A stretch of 64,000 nucleotides of DNA. Source: Bacillota bacterium. Its GTDB lineage: Bacteria; Bacillota; Clostridia; Christensenellales; UMGS416. Below the pieces are notes generated by a model. The model saw only the letters and a program-made list of their open reading frames with translations. It was not told the DNA's origin and searched no databases. Below are positions 42,999-52,147 of the stretch, one piece after another; positions within the stretch are counted from its first letter, which is position 1, and every line of letters starts with the position of its first letter. The position numbers and the translations under genes were made by a program. The DNA lies in the NCBI GenBank assembly GCA_023435705.1, contig JAEYRH010000005.1, positions 238,784-302,783 on the forward strand, written 5' to 3'.

Positions 42999-45389
42999 AT
43001 GGGAGTGGCGCTGGGGAACGCAGGCTTAAAAATATGGGCTAAGCTGGATATCATGAAGCCGGAGCTCATTGCCCTGGGCTGGGCGGCATTGGGCTTTCTT
43101 GCCGGCCGGGCAGAGCTGCTGGACGGCCTGAAGCCCTTCGGAGCGGCGATGGTGGCCGCCTGTGGCGCGGCGGGCCTGCCGGTGCTGCCGGTGGTCATCG
43201 GCGTGTGCATCGGCATCATGAGCAACGGTTTCAGCATCTTCAATGCCGCCGTATTGGTGCCACCGCTGCTCACCTTCTTTGCGATCTTCGCCATCCAGCG
43301 CAGCCACCACTCGCTCAACATGGGCTGGGGCGGCCTACTGCTGCTGGCCGCCCGGCTGGTCTATCTGCCGCTGCGGCCCTTGCTGCTGTATGCTGTGCTG
43401 CAGTTTGCCATCGAAACGGGCATTGCACTTACAGCCTATTATGCCCTCTATTCCGCCGCCCGTTCCTATGATGAGGGAAAGCCGCTCACCGGGGCCGGGC
43501 CGCTGGTGTGCCTGGCGATCACAGCAGGCGTGTTTCTGGCGGGGCTGCCCATGTTCGGATGGTTCTCCCTGAAGCACTTCATGGCAATCCTGGTTACGCT
43601 GGCCGCGGCCACTGCAGGCGGAGCCACCGCTGGCGCAGCCGGGGGCTTGGCCATCGGCCTCGTGATCGCGCTTTCCGGCAGCAACGAGATTCTGTTTTCC
43701 GGCTCGCTGGGCGTTTGCGGGCTGCTGGCAGGCGTGTTCCGGCCATTGAAGCGCGTGGGCATGGCCGGAGGGTTTATCCTGGGGGCGGTGCTCATGAGTG
43801 CATGGGCCACAAACCTGGCACAGGCCGCCGTGCCCTGGGTGGAGATGCTGCTAGCCTCGGCGCTCTTCCTGGCGATCCCAACGGCGGCGTGGCACTGGCT
43901 GGAGCTGCGGCTCAACCACGGCAACGCCGATGACGACTCTGCCCGCGAGCTGCGGTTCACCAAAATGCGGGAAACTGTAGTGACCAAAATGCGCGACTTT
44001 TCCAAGTGCCTGGACGAGCTGGCTTCAGTCTTTGAGGAGACGGCCAACACCGGCGGCGACAACTGGGAAGACGTGGCCCCGATGCTGGACTCGGTGGCCG
44101 CGGAGGTGTGCCAGAAATGCAGCCGCCGGGAGCGGTGCTGGCAGACCGAATTTCACACCACCTACGGCCACTTCCTTACAGCCCTTGCCGCGCCCGGAAA
44201 GCGCAAAGTGCTGTTGGAAAGCGACTTCCCTCAGGAATTCCGAGAGAACTGCCGGCAGTTTTCAGACATTGTGGCGGCGCTCCGAAATGCCTGGGGCCTT
44301 TTCCGCGTGAAGTCCGGCTACCGGCGGCGTATTGACGAGAGCCGGCAACTGGCCGGCAAGCAGCTGAAAGGCGTATCGTTGGTGATGGAGCGGCTGGCCG
44401 CCCAGTTCAACATGCAGATCCGCGCCAACGAAGACCTGGTGCAGCTGGTGCGCGAGACAATGCGCGCCATTGGCGTGCAGTGCCGCACGATCAGCGTGCA
44501 GGAGGGCAAAGCCTTCGGTCTGTCGGTGAAGATTTCTGTGAAACCCTGCGGCGGCAGGCGGAAATGCCGGGGCTACGAGGAAGCGTTGAGCCAAGCGCTG
44601 GGGCGGCCCATGCGACGGGCGGGCACTGCCTGTAACCCCACCGAAAACGCCTGCTATCTGGAATTCACCCAGGCGCGGGCCATGCGGGTGACCTGCAGCG
44701 GCGCCCAGCGGCCAAGGGAAGGCACCGTGTGCGGCGACGCTTGCATCTGGGACAGCCTGGATGAAAGCAGCTATTTCATCGCGATCTCCGACGGCATGGG
44801 CACCGGTGCCAAGGCCGCTATGCAGAGCCAGGCAACATTAACGTTGCTGCAACGCTTTTATCAAGCCGGCTTTACAGAAGATGTGATTTATGACACGATC
44901 AACCAGGTGCTGCTGCTGCGCTCGGTGGGCGAGACCTTCTCCACAGTGGATTTGTGCCTTTTGAACCTGGTGGACGGCGAAGCCAACTTCATCAAGATCG
45001 GCGCGCCGCCCACCTTCCTGCTGCGGCGGGACCAGGTGCTCACCATTTCCTCCCCAACGCTGCCGCTGGGCATACTGGATGAGGTGACCCCCGGTGTGTC
45101 CAAACGCATCCTCGAGGATGGCGACATCATCGTGATGGTGAGCGACGGCATCACCAACAACGAGGAGACCGACTGGCTGGAGGAGGAGATCAAAAACCTG
45201 GCCCACCTGGAGCCCCACCAGCTATCCCAGAAGCTGATGGACTTCGCCGAGATGCGCTACAACAAAGCCGACGACATGACCGTGGTGGCAGCCCGCGTGC
45301 GCCTGCCCCGGCCCGTGGCGGGCATGGAAAAGCATAACCGGAAAAAGCTGGTGAGGTGGAAGGCGCGGATTGCAGGGAGCGGGGAGTAA
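42999..45389 (+). CDS. spoIIE: Stage II sporulation protein E phosphatase
   Basis: A 796-residue protein, close to the 827 of Bacillus subtilis SpoIIE. About ten hydrophobic helices (residues 25-300) are followed by a central region and a PP2C-type phosphatase domain from about 565 (AISDGMGTGAKAAMQSQATL is the metal site; IVMVSDGITNNE and YNKADDMTVVAARV come later). In sporulation it dephosphorylates SpoIIAA to activate sigma-F at the asymmetric septum. The ATG at 42999 has GTGGGGG eight bases before it; the longer frame from 42681 is not expected. The AT-rich stretch before it could hold a Spo0A-type promoter, but no clear box was found. Confidence 0.94.
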   Translation: MGVALGNAGLKIWAKLDIMKPELIALGWAALGFLAGRAELLDGLKPFGAAMVAACGAAGLPVLPVVIGVCIGIMSNGFSIFNAAVLVPPLLTFFAIFAIQRSHHSLNMGWGGLLLLAARLVYLPLRPLLLYAVLQFAIETGIALTAYYALYSAARSYDEGKPLTGAGPLVCLAITAGVFLAGLPMFGWFSLKHFMAILVTLAAATAGGATAGAAGGLAIGLVIALSGSNEILFSGSLGVCGLLAGVFRPLKRVGMAGGFILGAVLMSAWATNLAQAAVPWVEMLLASALFLAIPTAAWHWLELRLNHGNADDDSARELRFTKMRETVVTKMRDFSKCLDELASVFEETANTGGDNWEDVAPMLDSVAAEVCQKCSRRERCWQTEFHTTYGHFLTALAAPGKRKVLLESDFPQEFRENCRQFSDIVAALRNAWGLFRVKSGYRRRIDESRQLAGKQLKGVSLVMERLAAQFNMQIRANEDLVQLVRETMRAIGVQCRTISVQEGKAFGLSVKISVKPCGGRRKCRGYEEALSQALGRPMRRAGTACNPTENACYLEFTQARAMRVTCSGAQRPREGTVCGDACIWDSLDESSYFIAISDGMGTGAKAAMQSQATLTLLQRFYQAGFTEDVIYDTINQVLLLRSVGETFSTVDLCLLNLVDGEANFIKIGAPPTFLLRRDQVLTISSPTLPLGILDEVTPGVSKRILEDGDIIVMVSDGITNNEETDWLEEEIKNLAHLEPHQLSQKLMDFAEMRYNKADDMTVVAARVRLPRPVAGMEKHNRKKLVRWKARIAGSGE

Positions 45390-45436
45390 ACTCCCCCTGT
45401 CGCTTCGCGACATCCCCCTCAAAGAGGGGGACAAGT
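45388..45436. repeat. GC-rich intergenic palindrome
   Basis: A CTCCCCCTGTCGCTTCGCGA block and a CCCCTC/GAGGGG hairpin, with the same text apart from a few bases at 47293-47338. Confidence 0.7.
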
Positions 45437-45448
45437 CTTGTACTCGTG

Positions 45449-45658
45449 CTATTTCTGCATCGCCGCAATTGCAGAGACCGCCTGATCAATGCGACGCATG
45501 CGGGCATCGGGGGTGTTCGCCTCATTGATGTGGTTGAGGTATTCCTTCTTGTGAGACGGCGGAAGGGCCGCGAAAAGCTCGGATGCCGTCTCGTTGAGGG
45601 ATAAGGCTGCCTGGAAGTCATCGGGAATGAGGAGATGCTTCGATTTATCGTTTGTCAT
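45449..45658 (-). CDS. YdeI/OmpD-associated family protein, short form
   Basis: A 69-residue protein that matches the C-terminal module of YdeI-like proteins: DDFQAALSLNETASELFAAL, then PPSHKKEYLNHINEAN and ARMRRIDQAVSAI. In full-length YdeI the module follows a YjbR-like or bacteriocin-protection domain; here it stands alone. The ATG at 45658 has a weak GGCGG upstream; a GTG at 45667 is the alternative. Function in the family is unclear (peptide or envelope stress). It is followed by a palindromic repeat. Confidence 0.72.
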   Translation of the reverse strand: MTNDKSKHLLIPDDFQAALSLNETASELFAALPPSHKKEYLNHINEANTPDARMRRIDQAVSAIAAMQK

Positions 45659-45759
45659 GAGGCTCACCGCCAGGTTGAGTTTAATCTAATGTGTGCTAGG
45701 CACATAGAAATTATCTGCGATATTCCAACACTGATCTGTGAGACAAGTAACACGGTTGA

Positions 45760-46218
45760 TCATATCGAATCCGGAAATGAGAATACCAGCTGCGGTAGAA
45801 TGAACTGCACAAACAATGTATAGAGCAGCATGCCTGCGGCAAAGAGGATCTTTCTTCTAAAGTAGTTCTTCGCCAGGGACTTTTTGAAAGTGGTGAATAG
45901 ATCAAAGATGATGGCAGCGACCAGAAACAAAATGTGCATCGCAATGGCTACATATCGAAAATCAGGATGGCTCACCGCATATAGCGATAGGCTGGAACTA
46001 CAAAATACATAGCCCATACCAAACACAAGGCCCAGCTTAACTATTCCATAAACAACATTGCAAATCGAAAGGAGCGTGCTGTATGGGATTAAGTCATGAA
46101 ACATCACTGACTTCTTATATAAAAGCTCTCCGTATTCGCTATTCTGCACAATATCAGCACCCGTCAGAAACACAATAAAAAACCATAAAACCAAAGCAAT
46201 GCTGCTATATGCGTCCAT
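45760..46218 (-). CDS. Membrane protein of unknown function
   Basis: A 152-residue protein with four likely helices at about 4-22, 48-72, 86-106 and 122-145. The charged loop FKKSLAKNYFRRK faces the cytoplasm. AGAGGA precedes the ATG, which lies only four bases after the stop of the broken acetyltransferase gene. I do not recognise a family. It is AT-rich compared with the nearby conserved genes. Confidence 0.6.
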   Translation of the reverse strand: MDAYSSIALVLWFFIVFLTGADIVQNSEYGELLYKKSVMFHDLIPYSTLLSICNVVYGIVKLGLVFGMGYVFCSSSLSLYAVSHPDFRYVAIAMHILFLVAAIIFDLFTTFKKSLAKNYFRRKILFAAGMLLYTLFVQFILPQLVFSFPDSI

Positions 46219-46221
46219 GCC

Positions 46222-46787
46222 TTATCCTCTCAGAAAATCGTCCGCCAGAATGGAAAGCATCCATGCGTCATGAAACTCCGTGCCGAAGTCTGTTTGCCGC
46301 AGCAGCCCCTCCCGCACAAACCCCTCCTTTTCCAGCACCCGAAGCGATGCCATATTCTCCGGCATCACGGTCGCCTGGATGCGGTGCAGCTGCAATTCAG
46401 CAAATCCGAACGCCACCACGGCGCAGACAGCCTCGCTCGCATAGCCCTTGCCCCAATGCTCTTTGCCGAAGTAATAGGAAAGGTCTGCCATTGATTTACG
46501 CACAAAGCCGCCCAGGTCCACCCTGCCGATCACATAGCCCGTCTCCTTTCCCTCCACGCACCAGGTGAGCACCAGCTTGGCCTTGAGGCACCGGCCATTG
46601 AGGTTGTCCACCCATTGGCGCTGCCGCGTTTCGTCCTTAGGGATCATGATGCCGCCCAACCAGCGCTGCACGTCCGGGTCGGTAAGAAAGCCATGTAGGC
46701 TGGGAGGTCGGCGTAGGTGAAAGGGCGGAGGAGCAATCTTTTTGTTTCGAGGGTTGGGACTTGGCGGAAGAAATCGTGGAAGGGCAT
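46222..46787 (-). pseudogene. GNAT acetyltransferase, frameshifted
   Basis: The intact gene would encode a RimJ/RimL-like N-acetyltransferase of about 188 residues. From 46787 the frame begins MPFHDFFRQVPTLETKRLLL and RPFTYADLPAYMAFL, then shifts near 46680 into the frame that reads DPDVQRWLGGIMIPKDETRQ and onward. The acetyl-CoA motif (GKEHWGKGYASEAVCAVVAF) and HRIQATVMPENMASLRVLEK are intact in the second part. A single base change restores the whole family pattern, so the gene is either recently broken or carries a sequencing error. Upstream ribosome site AAGG supports the start at 46787. Confidence 0.75.
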
Positions 46788-46809
46788 AGCCTTGACCTCA
46801 ATTCAAGAA

Positions 46810-47196
46810 TCAGATTAGCAGAAGTATGATTATCACCAATGCCCATATGCAAAGGCCAGCACCGATTGAGATGAGTGTAAACTTATGACCCAAGTATTGA
46901 TTCAAGAAAGAGGCAACTAAATTGAACAATCCTGTTCCAATCGCAAAGCAACCAATCATTCCGACACTCGCGAGAACAACTTCATGTGTCACAGAACTAT
47001 CCAAATTAATTCCGATTGCAGACAATACAAAAACCCACGGAACCATCGGAGAGAGAAATGCGGTTATCCCCAAAACAACCAGGAATGGATATAGAATGGG
47101 GTGTTCCTTTCTGAACTTTTTATCTGAGTTCAGATCGAAATAATTCATCCAATCATGGGGGAGACGCTTATTGAGTTTCGGCTTGATTCCAGGCAT
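46810..47196 (-). CDS. Membrane protein of unknown function
   Basis: A 128-residue protein. A polar N-terminal part of about 35 residues is followed by three hydrophobic segments (about 37-60, 72-92 and 104-127). The ATG at 47196 has GGAGG eight bases before it. No family is recognised. It is one of two adjacent unknown membrane proteins around the broken GNAT gene. Confidence 0.62.
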   Translation of the reverse strand: MPGIKPKLNKRLPHDWMNYFDLNSDKKFRKEHPILYPFLVVLGITAFLSPMVPWVFVLSAIGINLDSSVTHEVVLASVGMIGCFAIGTGLFNLVASFLNQYLGHKFTLISIGAGLCIWALVIIILLLI

Positions 47197-47248
47197 GAGT
47201 GACCTCCGAATCTGCTTTATCAATCAGTAGGCTGCTCATTGGATGTAG

Positions 47249-47470
47249 AAATGTGGGCGGCTCGTGAGCCGCCCCTACAACGCAATTGAGAACCTCCCCC
47301 TGTCGCTATGCGACGTCCCCCTCAGGAGGGGGACAAGTTTGCCTTTCAATGGCCTACTTGCCTCCCTCATGGAGGGAGGTGCCCCCGGATGCATGGGCGA
47401 GCAGCAGCTAAGCTGCGGCCAGCCCGAAGGGGCGGAGGGAGTGGGTTACAGGGCGAAGCCCTGTGAATTC
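47249..47470. repeat. Palindromic intergenic repeats before hslU end
   Basis: GGGCGGCTCGTGAGCCGCCC (47252-47271) is the same type of palindrome as at 6586. A CTCCCCCTGTCGC block and a CCCCTC/GAGGGG hairpin follow (47293-47338), then CCTCCCTC...GAGGGAGG and a GCAGGGCGAAGCCCTG hairpin (about 47449-47463). No gene. Confidence 0.7.
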
Positions 47471-48858
47471 TAGATAATAAACCTCCCCAAATCCTTCTCC
47501 CCCGCCACCTTCTTCAAATGCTCATTCACATAAGCCCCGTCGATGGTCAGGGTAAAATCCGGGTAATTCCCGCCCGCATTGAAGGAGATATCCTCCAGCA
47601 GGTTCTCCATGATCGTGTGCAGGCGGCGGGCGCCCAGGTTCTCGCTGTTTTCGTTAACCACAAAAGCATAGTGGGCCAGGGCGTTCAACGCTTCCTCGTT
47701 GAACTCCAGTTTGATGTGATCCACACTGAGCAGCGCCGTGTATTGCTTGATTAATGCGTTTTCCGGCTGGGTCAGGATCTTGCGGAAATCCTCCTCGGTG
47801 AGGCTGTTGAGCTCCACCTTGATCGGGAAGCGGCCCTGCAATTCGGGGATCAGGTCGGTCACCTTGCTCACATGGAACGCGCCGGCGGCGATGAAGAGCA
47901 TGTAGTCAGTCTTCACCGGCCCATACTTGGTGGACACGGTGCTGCCCTCCACCAGCGGCAATATGTCGCGCTGCACGCCCTCGCGGGATACGTCCGGCCC
48001 CTGCATGTTGCCGCGCCCAGCCACCTTGTCTATCTCGTCGATGAACACAATCCCGTGCTGCTCAGCCAACTGGAGCGCCTCGCTGGTCACCTCATCCATG
48101 TCGATCAGCTTTTGGGCTTCCTCCTGCTCGAAGATGCGCCGGGCTTCGGCCACCTTCACGCGGCGCTGCTTGGTGCGCCGGGGTAGTAGCCCCCCCATCA
48201 TGTCCTGCAAATTGATCTCAATGCCGCCGGCACCGGGCATCAGCTCCATGCCGCCGCCGCTGTCTTCCACCTCAATTTCCACCAGGCTGTTTTCCAGCTT
48301 GCCGTTTTTGAGCTGCTCGGCGGTCTCAGCGCGGCGGACTGCGATTTCGTTGTCCGGCTGCTCCTGCTCCTCCTGGGGTTGATTGCCCATCAGCATCTCC
48401 AGCGGGTTGCGGGTCTTGCGGGGCTTCTTGCCGGGCACCAGCACCTGAAGCAGGCGGTGCTCGGCCTGGCGGGCAGCCTCACCCTTTACAGACTCCATTT
48501 TGTAGGTCTTCACCATGCGGATGGCAGCCTCCACGAGGTCGCGGATCATGCTGTCTACATCGCGGCCCACATAGCCCACCTCGGTAAACTTGGTGGCCTC
48601 CACCTTGATGAAGGGGGCGTTCACCAGTTTGGAAAGGCGGCGGGCGATCTCGGTCTTGCCCACGCCGGTGGGCCCGATCATCAGGATGTTTTTGGGCGTC
48701 ACCTCGTCGCGCAGCTCTTTGGGGAGCATGCTGCGGCGGTAGCGGTTGCGCAGCGCCACGGCCACGGCGTGCTTGGCAGAATCCTGGCCGATGATGTATT
48801 TGTCAAGCTCCAGCACGATTTCCTTCGGCGTCAACACAGCCGGTTGCAGCTCTTTCAT
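47470..48858 (-). CDS. hslU: HslU (ClpY) protease ATPase subunit
   Basis: A 462-residue AAA+ unfoldase that feeds proteins to HslV. Walker A GPTGVGKTE lies at 62-70, the pore loop GYVGRD at 95-100, Walker B VFIDEIDK in the second half, and a sensor 2 arginine in ENLGARRLHTIME. The I domain is rich in Gln, Glu and Arg (about 135-235). The end EKDLGRFII has Gly in place of the usual Ser before RFI; the C-terminal tail docks on HslV. It overlaps the hslV stop by four bases and is last in the dprA operon. Confidence 0.96.
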   Translation of the reverse strand: MKELQPAVLTPKEIVLELDKYIIGQDSAKHAVAVALRNRYRRSMLPKELRDEVTPKNILMIGPTGVGKTEIARRLSKLVNAPFIKVEATKFTEVGYVGRDVDSMIRDLVEAAIRMVKTYKMESVKGEAARQAEHRLLQVLVPGKKPRKTRNPLEMLMGNQPQEEQEQPDNEIAVRRAETAEQLKNGKLENSLVEIEVEDSGGGMELMPGAGGIEINLQDMMGGLLPRRTKQRRVKVAEARRIFEQEEAQKLIDMDEVTSEALQLAEQHGIVFIDEIDKVAGRGNMQGPDVSREGVQRDILPLVEGSTVSTKYGPVKTDYMLFIAAGAFHVSKVTDLIPELQGRFPIKVELNSLTEEDFRKILTQPENALIKQYTALLSVDHIKLEFNEEALNALAHYAFVVNENSENLGARRLHTIMENLLEDISFNAGGNYPDFTLTIDGAYVNEHLKKVAGEKDLGRFII

Positions 48859-49400
48859 GCGCGCTCACCCACTTCCTCGACCGTGATGTGGTCGTTGGTA
48901 TAAATGCAGATTTCGCCGGCGATGCGGATGGCTTTTTCGGCGATCTGCCGGGCGTCCAGGTCGGTGTTTTGCTTCAGGGCCTTGGCTGCCGCCAGCGCAT
49001 AGCTGCCGCCGGATCCGATGGCGGCGATGCCGTCGTCGGGGTCGATCACCTCGCCGCCGCCGGAGATCACCAGCATGTCGGTTTTATCCGCGGCAATCAG
49101 CAGCGCCTCCAGCTTGCGCAGCAGCTTGTCACTGCGCCAGTCTTGCGCCAACTCCACGGCAGCGCGCTTCAGGTTGCCGCTGTATTGCTCGAGCTTTGCC
49201 TCAAAGCGCTCAGCCAGCGTGAACGCGTCGGCGACACCGCCAGCGAAGCCAACCACCACGCTCTCGTGGTAGAGCCTGCGCACCTTCACGGCGCTCTTTT
49301 TCATGATCGTGTTCTGCCCGCTCGTCACCTGCCCGTCACCGGCCACGGCGCACAGGCCATCCTTTTTCACGGCGACGATCGTTGTTCCCTCAAACGTCAT
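48855..49400 (-). CDS. hslV: HslV (ClpQ) protease subunit
   Basis: A 181-residue proteasome-like peptidase. TTIVAVKKDG follows a five-residue leader MTFEG, so the catalytic N-terminal Thr would be Thr6 after cleavage, or Thr2 if only Met is lost. GDGQVTSGQNTIMKK and GGVADAFTLAERFE are the family's conserved segments, and AAIGSGGSYALAAAKAL is near the end. The ATG at 49400 overlaps the trmFO stop (ATGA); the ORF extends to 49421 without a better site. HslVU degrades damaged or regulatory proteins. Confidence 0.95.
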   Translation of the reverse strand: MTFEGTTIVAVKKDGLCAVAGDGQVTSGQNTIMKKSAVKVRRLYHESVVVGFAGGVADAFTLAERFEAKLEQYSGNLKRAAVELAQDWRSDKLLRKLEALLIAADKTDMLVISGGGEVIDPDDGIAAIGSGGSYALAAAKALKQNTDLDARQIAEKAIRIAGEICIYTNDHITVEEVGERA

Positions 49401-50725
49401 ATCGTTTCCTCCTGCCGGCACAATTGTCCGGCGATTTTGTCGATTTCCTCCAGCGCCCGGTCAGCCATTGCCTGCCTGCGGCCCCGGCTGCCGCCCCGCA
49501 CCTTGTCCGAAAGCGGCTCCATGATGCCGAAGTTGGCGTTCATCGGCACAAACTCCCGGCCCTGGTAATTTCCCTCTGATACATAATACCCCAAAGAGCC
49601 GATGGCTGTGCGCCTGGTATAATCCAACGGAGGCAGGCCTTTGAGCTTTCTTGCCAGGGCAATCCCTGCGGTAAGCCCTGAGGATGCGGACTCCACATAG
49701 CCCTCTACGCCGGTGATCTGGCCGGCGAAATGAAGCTCAGGCCTGCCCTTCCACGAAAAGTCTTTCTCCAGAAGCTCCGGCGCGTTCAGAAAGGTGTTGC
49801 GGTGCATCACACCGTAACGCACAAACTCGGCATGGGCCAAACCGGGGATCAGCCCGATCACCCGCTTCTGCTCCGGCCAGGCCAGCTGGGTCTGGAACCC
49901 CACGATATTGTAGTGGGTGCCCTCCGCGTTGTCCTGCCTTAGCTGCACCACGGCGAAGGGGCGTTTGCCCGTGCGCGGGTCGGTGAGGCCGATGGGCTTC
50001 ATGGGCCCAAAGCGCAGCGTATCACGGCCCCGCTTGCCCATCACTTCCACAGGCATGCAGCCCTCGAAGACCTTCAGGTCCCGGTCAATGTCGTGCAGGT
50101 CTGCGGAGCGGGCGTTCACCAGTTCATTCCAGAACGCATCATATTCTTCCTCCGTAAGCGGGCAATTGATGTAATCATTGCCCCGGCCCCAGCGGGAAAG
50201 CTCAAAAGCATGCTCCATGTCGATGGATTCGCGGGTGACGATGGGCGCCACGGCGTCAAAGAAATTGAGCTGCTTGCCGTCGCACAGCTCCCGGATGGCA
50301 TCGGCCATCGCCCCATCGGTGAGCGGACCGGTGGCGACCACGCAAGGCCCATCGGGGATCGCTGTGGCTTCCTCATTTACCACAGTAATATTCGGCTCAC
50401 GGCTGATGTATTCAGTGATCAAGTTTGAAAACAAATCGCGATCCACCGCAAGAGCCCCACCGGCCGGCAGCGCCGTGGTATCTGCCGCGTGCATGATGAG
50501 TGACCCCAACCTGCGCATCTCTTCCTTTAGGATGCCCACGGCGTTTTCCAGGCTGGCGCTCCGAAGCGAATTGCTGCACACAAGCTCCGCATAGCCTGCG
50601 CTGTGGTGCACGCTCTGGAAACGCTTGGGTTTCATCTCCCACAGCTCCACTTTGATCCCGCTGCGGGCCAGCTGCCAGGCAGCCTCGCAACCGGCCAGGC
50701 CCGCGCCAAGCACTGTCACCTTCAT
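49397..50725 (-). CDS. trmFO: TrmFO tRNA m5U54 methyltransferase
   Basis: A 442-residue FAD- and methylene-THF-dependent enzyme that makes ribothymidine at tRNA position 54. VLGAGLAGCEAAWQLA is the N-terminal FAD site. VCSNSLRS holds the catalytic cysteine, and YINCPLTEEEYDAF and VFEGCMPVEVMGKRG are typical of the family. GQITGVEGYVESASSG is the FAD contact near the end. It overlaps dprA and hslV, as in many Firmicutes where trmFO sits with dprA, topA, xerC and hslVU; topA and xerC are absent here. Confidence 0.96.
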   Translation of the reverse strand: MKVTVLGAGLAGCEAAWQLARSGIKVELWEMKPKRFQSVHHSAGYAELVCSNSLRSASLENAVGILKEEMRRLGSLIMHAADTTALPAGGALAVDRDLFSNLITEYISREPNITVVNEEATAIPDGPCVVATGPLTDGAMADAIRELCDGKQLNFFDAVAPIVTRESIDMEHAFELSRWGRGNDYINCPLTEEEYDAFWNELVNARSADLHDIDRDLKVFEGCMPVEVMGKRGRDTLRFGPMKPIGLTDPRTGKRPFAVVQLRQDNAEGTHYNIVGFQTQLAWPEQKRVIGLIPGLAHAEFVRYGVMHRNTFLNAPELLEKDFSWKGRPELHFAGQITGVEGYVESASSGLTAGIALARKLKGLPPLDYTRRTAIGSLGYYVSEGNYQGREFVPMNANFGIMEPLSDKVRGGSRGRRQAMADRALEEIDKIAGQLCRQEETI

Positions 50726-51852
50726 GGCTGGCCTCCCAGCACATAGACCCGCCCCGGCTTCTGGGCGATCACGCCCTTCATTTCCAGCTCCGCCAGCAGT
50801 GTGAACAGGTCGGGCATCGAAAACTGCGTGAGCTCATAAAGCTCGTCAAAGCTCTTTTCCCCGGCCTCCAGCGCGTCGGCCAGCATGCGCTCCTGGAAGT
50901 TCAGCTGCACCGGCGGCGCGGCCTTTTCCTTCACGGAAACGTGCTTACGAGGTGCCCTGCCACCCCAGCCGTAGTATTCCAACACATCCTCCTCGGAGAT
51001 CACGACCTCGCAACCGCTCTTGATGAGCGCGTTGGTGGAAACACTGGTGCGGCTGGTGATCGTGCCCGGCACGGCAAACACGTCCTTGCCCTGCTCCAGC
51101 GCGTAATTGACGGTGATGTTGGTGCCGGATTTCTCCCCTGCCTCCACCACGACCACACCCCGGGCCATGCCGCTGATGATGCGGTTGCGGGCCGGGAAAT
51201 TGCCCGGCGAGGGCTGCGTGCCGGGGATGTATTCCGAGACGATCAGCCCGTCACGGCAGATCTGCTCATAGACATAAGCTTTGTCTGCTGGGTATGGCAC
51301 GTCCGCACCGTTGCCCAGCACGGCGATTGTGTCGCCCTTCCCCTCCAAAGCACCCAGGTGGGCGCACACGTCAATGCCCTTGGCCATGCCGGAGATCACC
51401 AGCACGCCGTTTTGCGCCAGAGCCCTTGCAATCTTGCCGGCCACATCGCGGCCATAGGGTGTGGGCTCGCGGGTGCCGATCACAGCGATGATTTTATCAT
51501 GGGCAAGCAGCTCCAGCCGCCCCTTGCAGTAGAGCACCAACGGCGGGCCGAACACGTCGAGCAGTTGCTTCGGGTATTGCTGCGAAATTCGGGCAACCGC
51601 CGTGATGCCCTTCTTCTCCATGTTGGCGAAGAACTTCTCAAGATAAGCCTCGCAGCAGCTGTCGATCAGCAGTTTCGCCGACCGCTTGGCAAACCGGGGC
51701 ACATTGTCCAGCAGGGCGGGGGTTTTCGGAGCGTTGTGAAACACAGCCTCCGGCGTGCCGAAGACAGAAAGCAGAGACGCATATGTGACCGGCCCAACGC
51801 CATCAATGCTGGCCAGCCAGATATGATAGGTTTCTTCGCGGGTATAGGGCAT
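50722..51852 (-). CDS. dprA: DprA DNA-processing protein
   Basis: A 376-residue protein that loads RecA on incoming single-stranded DNA in transformation. Residues 1-70 form a helix-hairpin/SAM-like domain (WLASIDGVGPVTYASLLSVF). The Rossmann core has VIGTREPTPYG, VISGMAKGIDVCAH and SPGNFPARNRIISGM. The C-terminal winged-helix (about 320-376) is present with FDELYELTQFSMPDLFTLLA. The ATG at 51852 has GGGGAG eight bases upstream; the frame extends to 51945. A possible extended -10 (TGCTACAAT) lies about 40 bases before it. First gene of the dprA-trmFO-hslV-hslU operon. Confidence 0.95.
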   Translation of the reverse strand: MPYTREETYHIWLASIDGVGPVTYASLLSVFGTPEAVFHNAPKTPALLDNVPRFAKRSAKLLIDSCCEAYLEKFFANMEKKGITAVARISQQYPKQLLDVFGPPLVLYCKGRLELLAHDKIIAVIGTREPTPYGRDVAGKIARALAQNGVLVISGMAKGIDVCAHLGALEGKGDTIAVLGNGADVPYPADKAYVYEQICRDGLIVSEYIPGTQPSPGNFPARNRIISGMARGVVVVEAGEKSGTNITVNYALEQGKDVFAVPGTITSRTSVSTNALIKSGCEVVISEEDVLEYYGWGGRAPRKHVSVKEKAAPPVQLNFQERMLADALEAGEKSFDELYELTQFSMPDLFTLLAELEMKGVIAQKPGRVYVLGGQP

Positions 51853-52025
51853 TGAAAACTCCCCTGCGGTTTGCTTTTGCACTTGAACCATATTGTAGCA
51901 AAGAATGGGGGTTGTTGCCAGAGGAACAGGGCGTTCTTCATGCAATGATTAGGTAGAATACACAGTTTGGTTTTATTCTTGTCGAAGAATCAACACCTCC
52001 ACGACAAAACCGCGTGCAGCAAAGA

Positions 52026-52056
52026 GCGGGCCGGGGCGGAGCCCGGCCCTAACCAA
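52026..52056. repeat. Intergenic palindrome
   Basis: GGGCCGGG-GCGGAG-CCCGGCCC, nearly identical to the palindrome at 6646-6665. Confidence 0.65.
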
Positions 52057-52090
52057 TTTTGTTCCGACCCGCAAAGGAGCCAGGTATCAC

Positions 52091-52118
52091 TTGCCAAATA
52101 GCTTTTGCCGCTTATAAT
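52091..52118 (+). promoter_or_regulatory. Promoter of the PPOX gene
   Basis: TTGCCA (52091-52096), a 16-base spacer and TATAAT (52113-52118). Confidence 0.65.
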
Positions 52119-52147
52119 AAATATAACCTATCATTGGAGTATGCAAA

